From: Pandoraea oxalativorans
GTDB lineage: Bacteria; Pseudomonadota; Gammaproteobacteria; Burkholderiales; Burkholderiaceae
NCBI RefSeq assembly: GCF_000972785.3
Contig: NZ_CP011253.3
Location: forward strand, 3,782,001-3,846,000
Direction of reading: 5' to 3'
Length of the DNA stretch: 64,000 bases
Each line of letters begins with the position of its first letter. Position 1 is the first letter of the stretch. Made by a program: the position numbers and the translations under genes. This document shows, in pieces, positions 45,657 through 57,611 of the stretch. The notes under the pieces were generated by a model, which worked only from the letters and a program-made list of their open reading frames with translations, ran no database searches and had not been told where the DNA came from.

Positions 45657-45842
45657 TCAGCGCAGACGGCAGACGAGCGAAGGGTCGGGACAATAACACT
45701 CGTCATCGTCCCACGGCGGGCACGCCTCGCGCGGCGAATCGGCCGCCTGCACGCCGGAAAGCTCGGCGGCCTGTATCGTCGGAATTTGTGTCCAAAGCGC
45801 CGCCGAGATCAACCCGGCGCGAATCATCCAGTTCAGTTTCAT
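45657..45842 (-). CDS. Small secreted Cys-containing peptide, unknown function
   Basis: A 61-residue protein with a strong ribosome site TAGGAGTGTGAA before the ATG. The first 25 residues are a clear signal peptide (MKLNWMIRAGLISAALWTQI, cleavage about IQAAE). The mature 36 residues contain four Cys in CPPWDDDECYCPDPSLVC and are acidic, so two disulfides or a metal site are possible. It is convergent with the MocR gene with 4 nt between the stops. I recognise no family. The ribosome site and signal peptide support a real gene despite the size. Confidence 0.65.
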   Translation of the reverse strand: MKLNWMIRAGLISAALWTQIPTIQAAELSGVQAADSPREACPPWDDDECYCPDPSLVCRLR

Positions 45843-46115
45843 TTCACACTCCTAAGATGAATGCCCGTTGCGATAAGCAAGGGCGCTCGCAGCAACGCTG
45901 CGCGACTCGCGGGCTGCTGCGGATTCAATTTAGGTCGGCGATACGGAAGACGACTTGCAGAAATGCGCTCGCGCCCCCGGAATTGGGAGGACAGCGCAGT
46001 GCAACGGAAGGAAGATTCCCCCAGAGATCGGCACACTGTAACCGCGTGCCGATCTCCTCGAGCCAATGAGGGGAGGCCTGGACCCGGAAGACGTTACGAC
46101 GACGTGATGACGACG
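45843..46115. other. Spacer between the small secreted peptide and the MFS gene
   Basis: About 270 nt. It should hold the promoter of the small secreted peptide gene on the minus strand. Near 46090-46128 the short word GACGACGT/GACGTTATGACGACG is repeated. No gene is recognised. Confidence 0.35.
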
Positions 46116-47363
46116 TTATGACGACGTCGCGGTCTGTGCTGCCTTCTTCGCCGTGGACGCAGCGTCATGCGGTTGGCCTACGTGGGCATTGCGCGACATC
46201 CACAGGGTCAGCAGAACGGCTGCAATGGCGGCCAGTGCAGCGCACAGATACACCTCGGCGTACCCGTAAGCGCCCACGATCAGGCCCGCGACCGGTCCGG
46301 TAACGCCCAGTGCGACGTCGAGAAACACGGAGTACGCGCCGAGTGCTGCGCCACGATTCTGCGCGGGTACGAGGTTGACGGCCGCCACGCCCAGCGACGG
46401 GAACACAAGCGAGAAGCCCGCGCCCGCCAGCGCCGCACCGAGCAATGCCGTGAAGCCTGTCGGGGCAATGCCCAGCACGATCAGACCGAAGGCTTCCAGC
46501 GCGAACGACGCCATCGCAACACGATAGCCGCCAAAGCGCTGAATGCTGCTGCCGAGCAACAGACGCACACCCATGAAGCACAGACCGAACGCCGTCAGTG
46601 CCAGCGCCGCGTTGTCCCAGTGATGGCTTGCGTAGTAAAGCGTAATGAACGTCGAGATCGCACCGAAGCCGATCGAGCCCAGCGCCAATCCCATGCCGAA
46701 CGGCATCACGCGGCCGAGCACCGCACGGAACGCGAGTCGCTCACCGTGAATGACCGGCGTCGCACGCTTCATGCGGGCCAGCAGCAAACCGACGATGCCC
46801 GCCAGCGCCACCGCAGCCCCCACAGCCTTGATGCCGTAAGCATTGTTGAGCGCGACACCGAGCGGGGCGCCGAGCGCCAGCGCGCCGTAGGTTGCCACCC
46901 CGTTCCAGGAAATCACACGCGCCGTGTGCGACGGCCCGACTTGTCCGATGCCCCACATGATCGCTCCGGTCGACACCCAGCTTTCACCGAAGCCGAGCAC
47001 GAGGCGTCCGGCGATCAGCGTGAGCAGCGCCAGCCAGGGCACACCGGAGAACACACCGCCCAACGCCACGAGCAAGCCGGACGCGCCACACGCGACCAGA
47101 CCGCACAGCACGGTGCGCTTCGGACCCCAGGCGTCGGCCGTGCGCCCGGCATACGGACGCGAGAGGAGCGTCGCGAGATACTGGACGCTGATCGCCAGCC
47201 CGGCGATCACAGAGCTGTACGCGAGGTCCACGTGCACGAACGACGGCAGCACCGCGAGCGGCAAGCCGATCGTCAGATAGCAGAGGAACGTGAAGAACAC
47301 GGTGGAGACGATCTGCAACGTCGTGGCGAACTGGCCGTTCGCAGGGCGGGTGTCGGTAGGCAT
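46116..47363 (-). CDS. MFS permease of the YfcJ/YhhS type
   Basis: The protein is 415 residues from ATG 47363 ([15 protein letters not shown]); a longer frame adds an Arg-rich stretch not found in the family. Twelve membrane helices are expected. The MFS loop motif is [17 protein letters not shown] near 70-86. [25 protein letters not shown] and [24 protein letters not shown] are characteristic of the YfcJ/YhhS branch (UPF0226). Members have been linked to export of sugars or drugs, without a settled substrate. It stands alone, followed by a short spacer to the dehydrogenase gene. Confidence 0.88.
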   Translation of the reverse strand: MPTDTRPANGQFATTLQIVSTVFFTFLCYLTIGLPLAVLPSFVHVDLAYSSVIAGLAISVQYLATLLSRPYAGRTADAWGPKRTVLCGLVACGASGLLVALGGVFSGVPWLALLTLIAGRLVLGFGESWVSTGAIMWGIGQVGPSHTARVISWNGVATYGALALGAPLGVALNNAYGIKAVGAAVALAGIVGLLLARMKRATPVIHGERLAFRAVLGRVMPFGMGLALGSIGFGAISTFITLYYASHHWDNAALALTAFGLCFMGVRLLLGSSIQRFGGYRVAMASFALEAFGLIVLGIAPTGFTALLGAALAGAGFSLVFPSLGVAAVNLVPAQNRGAALGAYSVFLDVALGVTGPVAGLIVGAYGYAEVYLCAALAAIAAVLLTLWMSRNAHVGQPHDAASTAKKAAQTATSS

Positions 47364-47648
47364 TGCGCAGGGGATCAGGAATCGACGAAACCCCAGGACG
47401 CGACCACCCGCGCGACGGGCAAGCATGCGCGCGGGTCATCTCAATCCTAGGGTTTTCCCGGATCATACGCCGTTTCGCCGCTTTTGTGTAAACGCTTAAA
47501 AAACGTTGCTGCGGCGACCATTTGCACTTCCTTGCCGCCGTTGCTTGTCGTGCATCGTGCGGGGCTAATCGGCTACAGCCCCGCACGGCAGGCGTTTTGG
47601 CGGCATCGGTCGACAGCGTCGAGACAGCATCCAGGCAGCATCGAGACG

Positions 47649-50600
47649 TCAGCGCCCGACTTCCGCGAGGGATTTCAGGCTCACTGACAACATAGCAAGG
47701 TCAGCGTTGCCGACGGCGATCTGGTCGGCCAGCACCCGGTGATAACGGGCGAGCGCTTCGGTATGCGTCTGCTGCCACGCGGCGACGAGTCGGGCGGCCG
47801 GACTCTGGTCGACAGCCTCCGTTGCGGCAGTTGCATCGTTCCCCATCCCGCTGTCCAGCACGCTCGCCGTCAGACGTCGGCGCAATACCGACAACTCCTC
47901 GAGCAACGTCGCCCGCGCGAGACGCTGCCAGTGCGTTTGCATCGGCAGGCCGAGCACGCCTGTCTGCAACCAGCCGTAGCCCAGCGGCGCGTCGAGCGCG
48001 AAGTACACCTGCGCCGTGAGCGACGGCTCGCGGCCGCTGGTACTCGCGACCTCGGCAATGTCGAGCAACGCCACGCGTGCGCCGACGCCTGCCGCCGTCT
48101 GCGCGAGCAGCGGCGGCACACCGGCGTCGATCATGGTCTGGCAGCGCGTGCGGGCTTCATCCGCCGCCTCGCCGCTCACCAGCGTGTCGAGCGTAGGCAG
48201 AATCGGATCGAGCACACTGCGCAGGCGCTCGACCGTCTGCGGCACGTCGGTCAGCCGTCGACGCACGAACCACAGCGTGGCCTGCTCGTGCCACTGCGCG
48301 ATCGCCGCGAAGAGCGACGCCTGCGTCTCGTGCGACACCCGCGCGTCCAGCGCATCGATGTCTAGCCACAACGCGTCGAGTCCATATACGCCGCGCGCCG
48401 CGAGACTGGCACGTACGACATCCGCAGGCTCCGCGCCGGTCTCTTCGCTCAGCCGGTGCACGAACGTCACCCCGGCCCGGTTGACGAGCGCATTGGCGTG
48501 CATCGTCGCGAGGATTTCCCGTTTGAGGGGATGACGCAGCATCGCCGCGCCACAGCGACTTGCCAGCGGCGTCGGGAAGTAGGACGGCAGTCCGTCGGCT
48601 ACGAATTCGGCGTCCGGCAGATCGCTGGCCAGCAGCAAGTCGTAGAGCCACATCTTGCTGTACGCCATGAGGACGGCGCGCTCCGGCGAGGTCAGCCCGG
48701 TGCCCGCCGCGCGACGCGCATCGAGGGCTTCGTCGTCCGGCAGGAACTCGATGGCGCGCGCAAGGCGCTGCGCGCGTTCCAGATACCGCATGAAGCGGGC
48801 GTCCCCATCGAGCGCCGCCGCCGAGCGCAGCCGCCCGAGCGACAACGCCTGCGTTTGCAGATAGTTGTCGCGCAACACAAGCGAGCCCACTTCTTCCGTC
48901 ATCTCCGCGAGCAGCGTATTGCGCTGCTTGAGCGTCATTTCGCCATCGGTGACGACGAGGCCCAGCAGAATCTTGATATTGACCTCGTGGTCCGAGCAGT
49001 CGACACCTGCCGAGTTATCGATGGCGTCGGTGTTGATACGACCGCCGTGCTGGGCGTACTCGATGCGTCCGAGCTGCGTCAGCCCGAGGTTGCCCCCTCG
49101 GCCACGACCTTGCAGCGCAACTCCGCGCCGTTCACGCGCAGCCCGTCGTTCGCACGGTCGCCCACTTGCGCATGCGTTTCGGTGCTCGCCTTCACATAAG
49201 TGCCGATGCCGCCGTTGTAGAGCAGATCGACGGGCGCGCTCAGCAGCGCGCGCAGCAGATCGTTCGGCGCCATCTCGATGGCTTCGGTGCCGAGCCACTC
49301 GCGCACCTCCGGCGAGAGCGCAATCGCTTTCGCCGTGCGCGGGAAGATGCCGCCCCCTTTGGAAATCAGCTTCGTGTCGTAGTCCGCCCAACTGGAGCGC
49401 GGCAACTGGAACAGACGCTCGCGCTCGGCAAACGAGGTCGCGGCATCCGGTGTGGGATCGAGGAAGATGTGACGGTGATCGAACGCCGCCACGAGCCGGA
49501 TATGTTTCGAGAGCAACATGCCGTTGCCGAACACGTCGCCCGACATGTCGCCGATGCCCACCACCGTGAAGTCCTGCGTCTGCGTATCGACGCCCATCTC
49601 GCTGAAGTGCCGCTTGACGGACTCCCACGCGCCACGCGCCGTGATGGCCATCTTTTTGTGGTCGTAACCGACGGAGCCGCCCGAGGCGAACGCGTCGCCC
49701 AACCAGAAGCCGTACTCTGCGGAGATAGCATTCGCATAGTCGGAGAACGTGGCCGTGCCCTTGTCGGCGGCCACCACGAGATACGGATCGTCGCCATCGA
49801 TGCGGACGGTTTGCGGCGGCGGCACGAGTTGTCCGTCGACGTAGTTGTCCGTCAGATCGAGCAGCCCGCGCAGGAATGTCTGATAGCACGCCACGCCCTC
49901 GGCGAGGTAGGCGTCCCGGTCACCCGGCGACGGCGGCTGCTTGACCACGAAGCCCCCCTTCGACCCCACCGGCACGATCACCGTGTTCTTGACCATCTGC
50001 GCCTTCACCAGCCCCAGCACTTCGGTGCGGAAGTCTTCGCGGCGGTCCGACCAGCGCAGGCCGCCGCGCGCAACGCGTCCACCGCGCAGGTGCACGCCCT
50101 CCACGCGCGGCGAATACACCCAGATCTCGAACATCGGCTTCGGCTCGGGCAGCCCCGGCACCTTCGATGGGTCGAACTTGAATGACAGGTACGCCTTCTG
50201 CGCGCCCACACCACTCCCACCACTCCCACCACTCCCGTCCTGCGCCGTCTGGAAATAGTTGGTCCGCAGTGTGGCTTCGAGAACCCCAAGGAACTGACGC
50301 AGGATGCGGTCTTCGTCGAGATTGGGGACGTCTTCCAGTGCCGTATGGATTTGCGTACGCAATTGCTCGGCACGCGACTCGCGGACGTCCGCACTCAACG
50401 AGGGGTCGAAGCGCGCAAGGAACAGACGGACGAGCATGCCCGCAATCGACGGGTTACCCGTCAGCGCGTTCTCGATATAGGCATTGCTGAAGGTCGATCC
50501 GACCTGGCGAATGTACTTTGCGTACGCCCGCAGAATGCGCACCTCGCGCCACGTCAGGCCAGCTTGCAGCACAAGACGGTTGAGGTCGTCGTTTTCGACG

Positions 50601-52630
50601 TCGCCGGCCCAGATGCGGGCGAAGGCGTCTTCGAAGCGCGCGCGGGCGTGCTCCAGATCGACGTCCGCCCCGTCGAGACTCGTCATGCCGAAGTCGTGCA
50701 TCCACACAACGCCGGTGTCGGACGGCTCGATCCGGTAGGGCCGCTCGTCATTTACCTGGACACCGAGGTGTTCGAGCATCGGCAGGCTGCGTGAGAGCGC
50801 GATGGGCTCGCCCGCCTGATAGATCTTGAAGCGCAGGGTGCCGGGCCCGGCCTCCAGCGGGCGATACAGTTGCATGGCGAGCGGCGTGGCACCCGAGCTA
50901 CCGGAAGGCGTAGCTTGCGCCGTCGGCGGTGCCGCGTTCAGTAGCGGCTCGATCAGCTCCACGTCGCGCACGGCCACGCGCGCAGCGTAATCCTCCCGAT
51001 ACCCCGCAGGAAACGCCAGTGCGTAGCGTCGCCACGCGCGCGTGCCGCGTTCTTCGCCCAGCTGCTCGCGCAGCGCGTCGGAGAGATCGTCCTGCCAGCG
51101 GCGCGTGGTCTCGACGATGCGGGCTTCCAGTTCGTTGACGTCGACTTCCGGCACATGCCCCGGCTCGGTTCGCACGGTGATCTGAATGCGCGCGAGCATC
51201 GACTCGGAGAGTTGCGGCGTGAACTCGACGCCGGTGCCGTGATACGCCGCCAGCAGCAGGTTCTGCACCCGCACACGGAGATCGGTGTTGAATTTCTCGC
51301 GTGGCACGAACACAAGGCACGACACGTAGCGGTCGAAGCGATCGCGTCGTACGAAGAGCCGCGTGCGCTGGCGCTCCTGCAAGCGCAGAATCCCGAGCGC
51401 GATGTCGGCGAGTTGCTCGACGTCGATCTGGAACAGTTCGTCGCGCGGATATTGTTCGAGGATGGTCGCGAGCGTCTTGGCCAGATGGCCGTTGGGCAGG
51501 AACCCCGCACGTCGGATCACTTCGGCGACTTTACGGCGCACCAGCGGAATTTCGTCGGCCGGCACCATATAGACGGTCGAGGTGTACAGCCCCAGAAAAC
51601 GCCGTTCGCCGCACACCTTGCCCTGCGTGTCGAAACGCTTTACGCCCACGTAATCGAGATAGCCGGGGCGGTGAACGCTGGCGCGCGAGTTGGCCTTCGT
51701 CAGAAAGATCGGGGCACTGGCCTGCACGATACCGATGGCCCCGGGCGACAGGCGCGTGACGTCGGGCGTGCTGGCGTCGCGGCGCGATTCGCGCAGCACG
51801 CCGAGGCCGGTGCCCGGCACGCCTTGCAGGTAGTGCTCGCCGTCGCGCTCGACCAGTTCGTAATCGCGATAACCGAGGAAGGTGAAGTGACGCGCGAGCA
51901 TCCAGTCCAGAAACGCCTGCGCTTCGTCGATCTCTGTGCGCTCCTGCGCCGCTATGCCTTGCTGCGCGGCGCGCTCGGTCAGGGATTCGATGGCCGCATG
52001 TGCGGCGGCCTGCATGGCGCGCCAGTCGTCCACGGCCGCGCGCACGTCCCCGAGCACGCGTTGCAGCCCGTCGGCCAGCGCCTGAATGCGCTCCGGCTCG
52101 GAGAACCGGTCGACTTCGATGTGGATATACGATTCGAAGCGGCTGCGCTCGCCTTCCCTGTTTTCTTCCTTGCCTTCTTCCTTACCCGCCGGACTGCTGC
52201 CGGGCACGACGCTCAGCCGCTTGCCCGCCGCGTCGCGCCGGACGCGATAGACCGGATGGAACGCCGAATGCAGCGCCAGTCCCTGCCGGTTGACCTCCAT
52301 CGTCACCGAATCGACGAGGAACGGCATGTCGTCGTTGACGATTTCGACGACCGTGTGGCTGCAATGCCAGCCGTGCTGATCGAGCGTGGGGTTGTAGATA
52401 CGGATGCGCGGTTCGCCGGAGACGAACTTCTGGCCGAGTTGCCAGTGCGCCATCGCCGCGCCATAAAGATCGGCGACACTGCGCGAGAAGACATCCTCGG
52501 CGTCGGCCAGACCGTAATACTGCTGGACGAAAGGCTCGAAGAGCGCCGCCACTTCGGGCGCACGTTCGCGGGCCATCGCGACGACTTCCGCCATGTGCTG
52601 GCGGACCTTCTCTTCCGGATTCGCGGGCAT
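47649..52630 (-). pseudogene. gdhB: NAD-specific glutamate dehydrogenase, large (GDH-180 class), frameshifted as given
   Basis: Together the two frames give a 1660-residue chain, right for the giant NAD-GDH that turns glutamate into 2-oxoglutarate and ammonia. Frame 1 runs from ATG 52630 and ends early with CKVVAEGATSG and a stop at 49079-49081. The second frame supplies GNLGLTQLGRIEYAQHGG onwards to 47649. Family conservation demands VAEGGNLGL, so one base is missing in the C5 tract at 49093-49097. N-terminal ACT-like part, catalytic dehydrogenase core (GGLRWSDRREDFRTEVLGL, PVGSKGGFVVKQPP, NTDAIDNSAGVDCSDHEVN) and C-terminal helical part are otherwise intact. A real mutation or a sequencing error in a homopolymer cannot be told apart here. 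Confidence 0.9.
50211..50237. repeat. 9-bp tandem repeat inside gdhB
   Basis: Three copies of CCACTCCCA/G in a row code for a GGSGGSG linker between the strands around QDGS and VGAQKAYLSF. The unit is a multiple of three, so copy changes would keep the frame. It lies in a region where the family usually has a short loop. Confidence 0.8.
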
Positions 52631-52811
52631 GGGCACCTCTGCGGGATTGGACGAGACTTCGACCGGCGAACGAAGGATAAGTCACCGGCCATTTGCTGGC
52701 GTGTGGACAGGCAAGGCCATGCTACGCCCGGCGGCCCCGGGCTGGCAACGGCGTGATTCCCGAGTTCGGGTATGCTGAGCCGGTCTGCCCGAGCCATCCG
52801 ATCCACCCGAA

Positions 52812-52847
52812 GCCGCCGACGCCACCGACGCCACCGACGCCGCCGAC
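52812..52847. repeat. 9-bp tandem repeat in the dbpA promoter
   Basis: Four units of GCCRCCGAC stand end to end (52812-52820, 52821-52829, 52830-52838, 52839-52847), just before the TATAAT box. They cover the -35 position, so a change in unit number would alter what stands there. Confidence 0.8.
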
Positions 52848-52855
52848 ACCACCGG

Positions 52856-52861
52856 TATAAT
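52856..52861 (+). promoter_or_regulatory. TATAAT -10 box of dbpA, giving an apparently leaderless mRNA
   Basis: A perfect -10 hexamer lies 5 nt before ATG 52867. Transcription would begin at or beside the A of the start codon, and no Shine-Dalgarno sequence is present upstream. The -35 region is formed by the repeat and matches consensus poorly. Confidence 0.55.
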
Positions 52862-52866
52862 CGCGC

Positions 52867-54288
<1,422 letters not shown>

Positions 54289-54334
54289 TTTTCGGATCCA
54301 TCCCCTGAGCGCGACGCGCCACGAGGAGATTGCA

Positions 54335-54946
54335 ATGAGGTCGATGCGTACCCTGTTGTGCTTCCCGGCGGCGCGGCGTCTGGCGCTCATTCTGCTGGCG
54401 GCCGGTGGACTGACCTGGCTGGTCGCTTGCAGCACCAAGGGCGTGGCGCCCAACCCGACCCTCACCGAAGACACGCTCGACGAGTACGCGCTCGTCATCG
54501 TCGGCCTCGACACGCCGCTGCAAAGCACCTGGGGGCCGTGGTCCTACTCGGACTTCAATCAGACGGTCAACGGCATCATCGGCGGCAAGATCACCCGTAC
54601 ACTCAACAGCAATCCGCGTACGCGCGGGTACATCGCCATGCGCGTCTCGCCGCTCATGCGCAACGAGCGCTTCGGCCCGATGGAGTTCACCCCGGCGGAC
54701 AACAGCTATCGCTTTCGCTATTGCAAGGGGCGCAAAGTGCCGACGGTGCGCGTCAACCGTGGCGACGTCGTCTACGCGGGCACGCTGATCCTCGACAATC
54801 ACGACGGCAAGATCTGGCTGCGTACCGAATTCGACATGGCAGGCGCACGACGCTTCGTGCAGGCGAACTATCCGTCGCTGGCCGACAAACTCCAGCCCCA
54901 ACCGTTTACCTATTACGAAGTGAAAAGCGAGCCGAGTTGCCGCTGA
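54335..54946 (+). CDS. Lipoprotein of unknown function
   Basis: The 203-residue protein has a lipoprotein signal peptide ending LTWLVACS; Cys32 is the likely lipidation site. GAGGAGATTGCA precedes ATG 54335. The mature part is probably beta-rich, with GKITRTLNSNPRTRGYIAMRVSP and VVYAGTLILDNHDGKIWLRTEF and two further Cys (FRYCKGRK, SEPSCR). It looks like a compact beta-sandwich envelope protein. I do not recognise the family. It follows dbpA by 46 nt, so the genes may share a transcript, and it converges with the LysR gene. Confidence 0.8.
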   Translation: MRSMRTLLCFPAARRLALILLAAGGLTWLVACSTKGVAPNPTLTEDTLDEYALVIVGLDTPLQSTWGPWSYSDFNQTVNGIIGGKITRTLNSNPRTRGYIAMRVSPLMRNERFGPMEFTPADNSYRFRYCKGRKVPTVRVNRGDVVYAGTLILDNHDGKIWLRTEFDMAGARRFVQANYPSLADKLQPQPFTYYEVKSEPSCR

Positions 54947-54987
54947 GCGTCGGCATCGGCATTGGCATCGACGTCAGCGCGTCAGCC

Positions 54988-55941
54988 CTATTGCGCCGCG
55001 TCTGCCGGCGTCAGCACGATCTCGCGCCCTTCGCATAACGCTTCGGCACGCTCGCTGAGTTCGTTGGCGACGTCCGCCAGATGACGCCGTAGCGTGTCTG
55101 CGAGCACCGACTCCGGCTCGTGTGCGGGGCGCAGCATCTCGACAGGAAACTCGATGGCCGGCGCGACGCGATACAAACGCTGCGCCTGCACATGCGCACT
55201 CGCCGCCGTGAACTGATCGAGCAGCGCGTACCCCAGACCATGCTCGACGAGCGCCGCCGCGAGGGAATACGTCTGCACCATCACTTCGGCGTCCTGCAGC
55301 AGTTCCGTCTGATCGAGACGTTCGTTGATCAGCGCGCCGAGCGGCGTATCGTCGTGCAGCTTGATGAGATCGCGCCCGGCGAGTGCGTCGGCGCTCGCTG
55401 GCCCGCGCCGCGAGAGCTTCGGCCACGCGGCGGGCACGGCCAGCACGATGTGCCCCTGCGCCACGGGACGGCTCACGATACCGGCCGCCATCGGCGGCGC
55501 AGAAACGATGCCGACATCCACCGACGATGTGAGAATCGCGGTGATGGTCTCGTTCGTATGATGGGTGATCAGTTCGAAGACGACGTCGGGATGCGCACGT
55601 CGCATGCGTTCGATAGCAGCGGGCAGCAGACTCTGCGCGAGACTCGGCGTGACCGCGATGCGCAGGTGCCCCACGCCGTGCTGACGCAGATTGCGCGACG
55701 TGGTGCGCAAGCGCTCCAGATCGCTGAAGATCCGCTCGACGTCGGGATACAGACGACGCGCTTCGGCCGTGGGCACGAGACGGCCTTTCACCCGATCGAA
55801 CAACTTGAAGCCGAGTTGCTGCTCCGCGTGCTGCAACACGCGGGAGACGACCGGTTGCGATACGTTGAGCAATTGCGCCGCGCCGCTGGCCGACCCCGTC
55901 AGCACGACTGCGCGAAACGTCTCGATATGCCGCAATTTCAT
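54988..55941 (-). CDS. LysR-family regulator of the D-amino-acid gene group
   Basis: The 317-residue protein has the LysR HTH at residues 3-60 (MKLRHIETFRAVVLTGSASG, AAQLLNVSQPVVSRVLQHAE) and a substrate-binding-like effector domain to about 300. The closest families I recall are OccR/NocR/DsdC-like regulators of amino-acid catabolism. It is divergent from the DadA-like dehydrogenase gene across 219 nt, with the binding protein and racemase beyond, and most likely activates that set when the amino acid is present. Confidence 0.9.
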   Translation of the reverse strand: MKLRHIETFRAVVLTGSASGAAQLLNVSQPVVSRVLQHAEQQLGFKLFDRVKGRLVPTAEARRLYPDVERIFSDLERLRTTSRNLRQHGVGHLRIAVTPSLAQSLLPAAIERMRRAHPDVVFELITHHTNETITAILTSSVDVGIVSAPPMAAGIVSRPVAQGHIVLAVPAAWPKLSRRGPASADALAGRDLIKLHDDTPLGALINERLDQTELLQDAEVMVQTYSLAAALVEHGLGYALLDQFTAASAHVQAQRLYRVAPAIEFPVEMLRPAHEPESVLADTLRRHLADVANELSERAEALCEGREIVLTPADAAQ

Positions 55942-56160
55942 GCCTGACGTCGTCTCCGTGTCCCGCCCGCCTGCGCGCTCGCGCGGCCGACCCTATAGCC
56001 AAAAGACATATGCTGCCTCAAAACCGCATAGGTTAGCGAATTTTCTCCCTCTACACTGCGTAGCAAAGGCGGTGCGCAAGACCTGCCACGAGGCGCTCGC
56101 CACGTGTCGCAATTTTTTCCCACCTTGCTTTCCATCAGCTTTTCGTCGTTATCTATCGTC

Positions 56161-57417
56161 ATGCACATTGGAGTTATCGGAGCGGGCATCGTCGGCCTCG
56201 CCAGCGCATATCAGTTGCTTCGTGCAGGCCACGAAGTCACCGTTATCGACGCGGCACGCGACGGCGGTCTGGGGACCAGCTTCGCCAACGGCGGTCAGTT
56301 GAGCTACGGCTATGTGTCGCCCCTCGCCGCCCCCGGTGTGCTCTCTCAACTGCCCTCGCTGCTGTTCTCCAGCACCGGGCCGTTGCGGATCAAGCCGTCG
56401 CTCGATCCGGATTTCTGGCGCTGGTCGCTGGCCTTCGTCAAACATTGCAACACGCAGGCGAACGCCAGCTCCACGCTGCGACTGCTCTCGCTCGGGCTGC
56501 ATAGCCGCGAGGTGATGCTGGAGTTTCTGGCGCAGGAGGCAGGAACGTTCGACTACCGCCTGAGCGGCAAGCTAGTCGTGTATCGCGACGCGAGCAAGCT
56601 CGCAGCCGCCGAGCGCTCGCTGGAAATGGCCAATGGCCTGGGCTACACGCAACGGCGTGTCGATGCGGCGACTTGCGTCACGCTGGAACCGGCGCTGAGC
56701 AAGGTCGCGGGTGAGTTGGTCGGCGGCATCCACACGCCGGGCGAAGGCACCGGCGACTGCCAGATGCTGTGTAAGGAACTCATGCGTCTGATCGGCACTC
56801 ATGAGCGCGGCACGCTGCTGTTCGAGCGCGAAGTGACGGGATTCGACGTGCGCGGCAACACCGTTCGCGCCATTCGCACACGCGCTGGCGACCTCCCGGT
56901 CGATGCCTGCGTCGTCGCCAATGGGCTGGCCGCCGTGCCGCTGCTGCGCGCGGTGGGCGAGCCGGTGTCGATGTATCCGCTCAAGGGCTACAGCCTGACG
57001 TATCTCGGCGCACCGGCAGACGCCCGCCCGCAGGTCTCCGTCACGGACGCGGACAACAAGGTGGTCTACGCGAGCCTTGGCGAGCATCTGCGCGTCGCCG
57101 GGATCGCCGATCTGGTGGGCTACGACTACCGCATCGCCAAACATCGTATCGATGCGCTGCGCACGCTCTCGACCGGGTTGTTCCCGTCGTTGCACGGCAC
57201 GCCCGCGCCGCTGGAATGGACCGGCATGCGTCCGTCCACGCCGCACGGCCGACCGGTGCTCGGTCGCGCGGACAAGGTCGGCAATCTGTGGCTGAACGTC
57301 GGCCACGGCGCACTGGGTTTTACGTTGTCGATGGGGGCTGCACGCGCCATCGCCGACGCCATCGACGGCAAGCGTCCCGCCGTCGATCTTGCAGGGTTTG
57401 CCCGTCTGGCTGCGTGA
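56161..57417 (+). CDS. D-amino-acid dehydrogenase (DadA-like flavoprotein)
   Basis: The 418-residue FAD oxidoreductase begins at ATG 56161 (MHIGVIGAGIVGLASAYQLL), the Rossmann motif GAGIVG at once marking the start; an upstream frame start adds a hydrophobic tail not in the family. DadA features are ANGGQLSYGYVSPLAAPGV near 44-62, FDYRLSGKLVVY, GDCQMLC, SMYPLKGYSLTY and the C-terminal GHGALGFTLSMGAARAIAD. It oxidatively deaminates a D-amino acid at the membrane, passing electrons to the respiratory chain. Next to an Asp/Glu racemase and a Glu/Asp-type binding protein, a D-acidic amino acid is a fair guess; D-Ala is the alternative. Confidence 0.92.
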   Translation: MHIGVIGAGIVGLASAYQLLRAGHEVTVIDAARDGGLGTSFANGGQLSYGYVSPLAAPGVLSQLPSLLFSSTGPLRIKPSLDPDFWRWSLAFVKHCNTQANASSTLRLLSLGLHSREVMLEFLAQEAGTFDYRLSGKLVVYRDASKLAAAERSLEMANGLGYTQRRVDAATCVTLEPALSKVAGELVGGIHTPGEGTGDCQMLCKELMRLIGTHERGTLLFEREVTGFDVRGNTVRAIRTRAGDLPVDACVVANGLAAVPLLRAVGEPVSMYPLKGYSLTYLGAPADARPQVSVTDADNKVVYASLGEHLRVAGIADLVGYDYRIAKHRIDALRTLSTGLFPSLHGTPAPLEWTGMRPSTPHGRPVLGRADKVGNLWLNVGHGALGFTLSMGAARAIADAIDGKRPAVDLAGFARLAA

Positions 57418-57611
57418 GCGATGAGGCTGGACCATAGCGTGCCAGCCGGATAACACGTTCTTGCGCCTGTACGCTGCGGCATCACTCCCACGGGGACCGA
57501 TGGGGGAAGTATCGGGTTGTATCTGTGTTTTCGGTGTTTCCGATGTTTTAGGCTTTTGACATTCCAACGGCACGGACCACCGTGCCACCACTTCCGATAG
57601 GACAAGAGACC

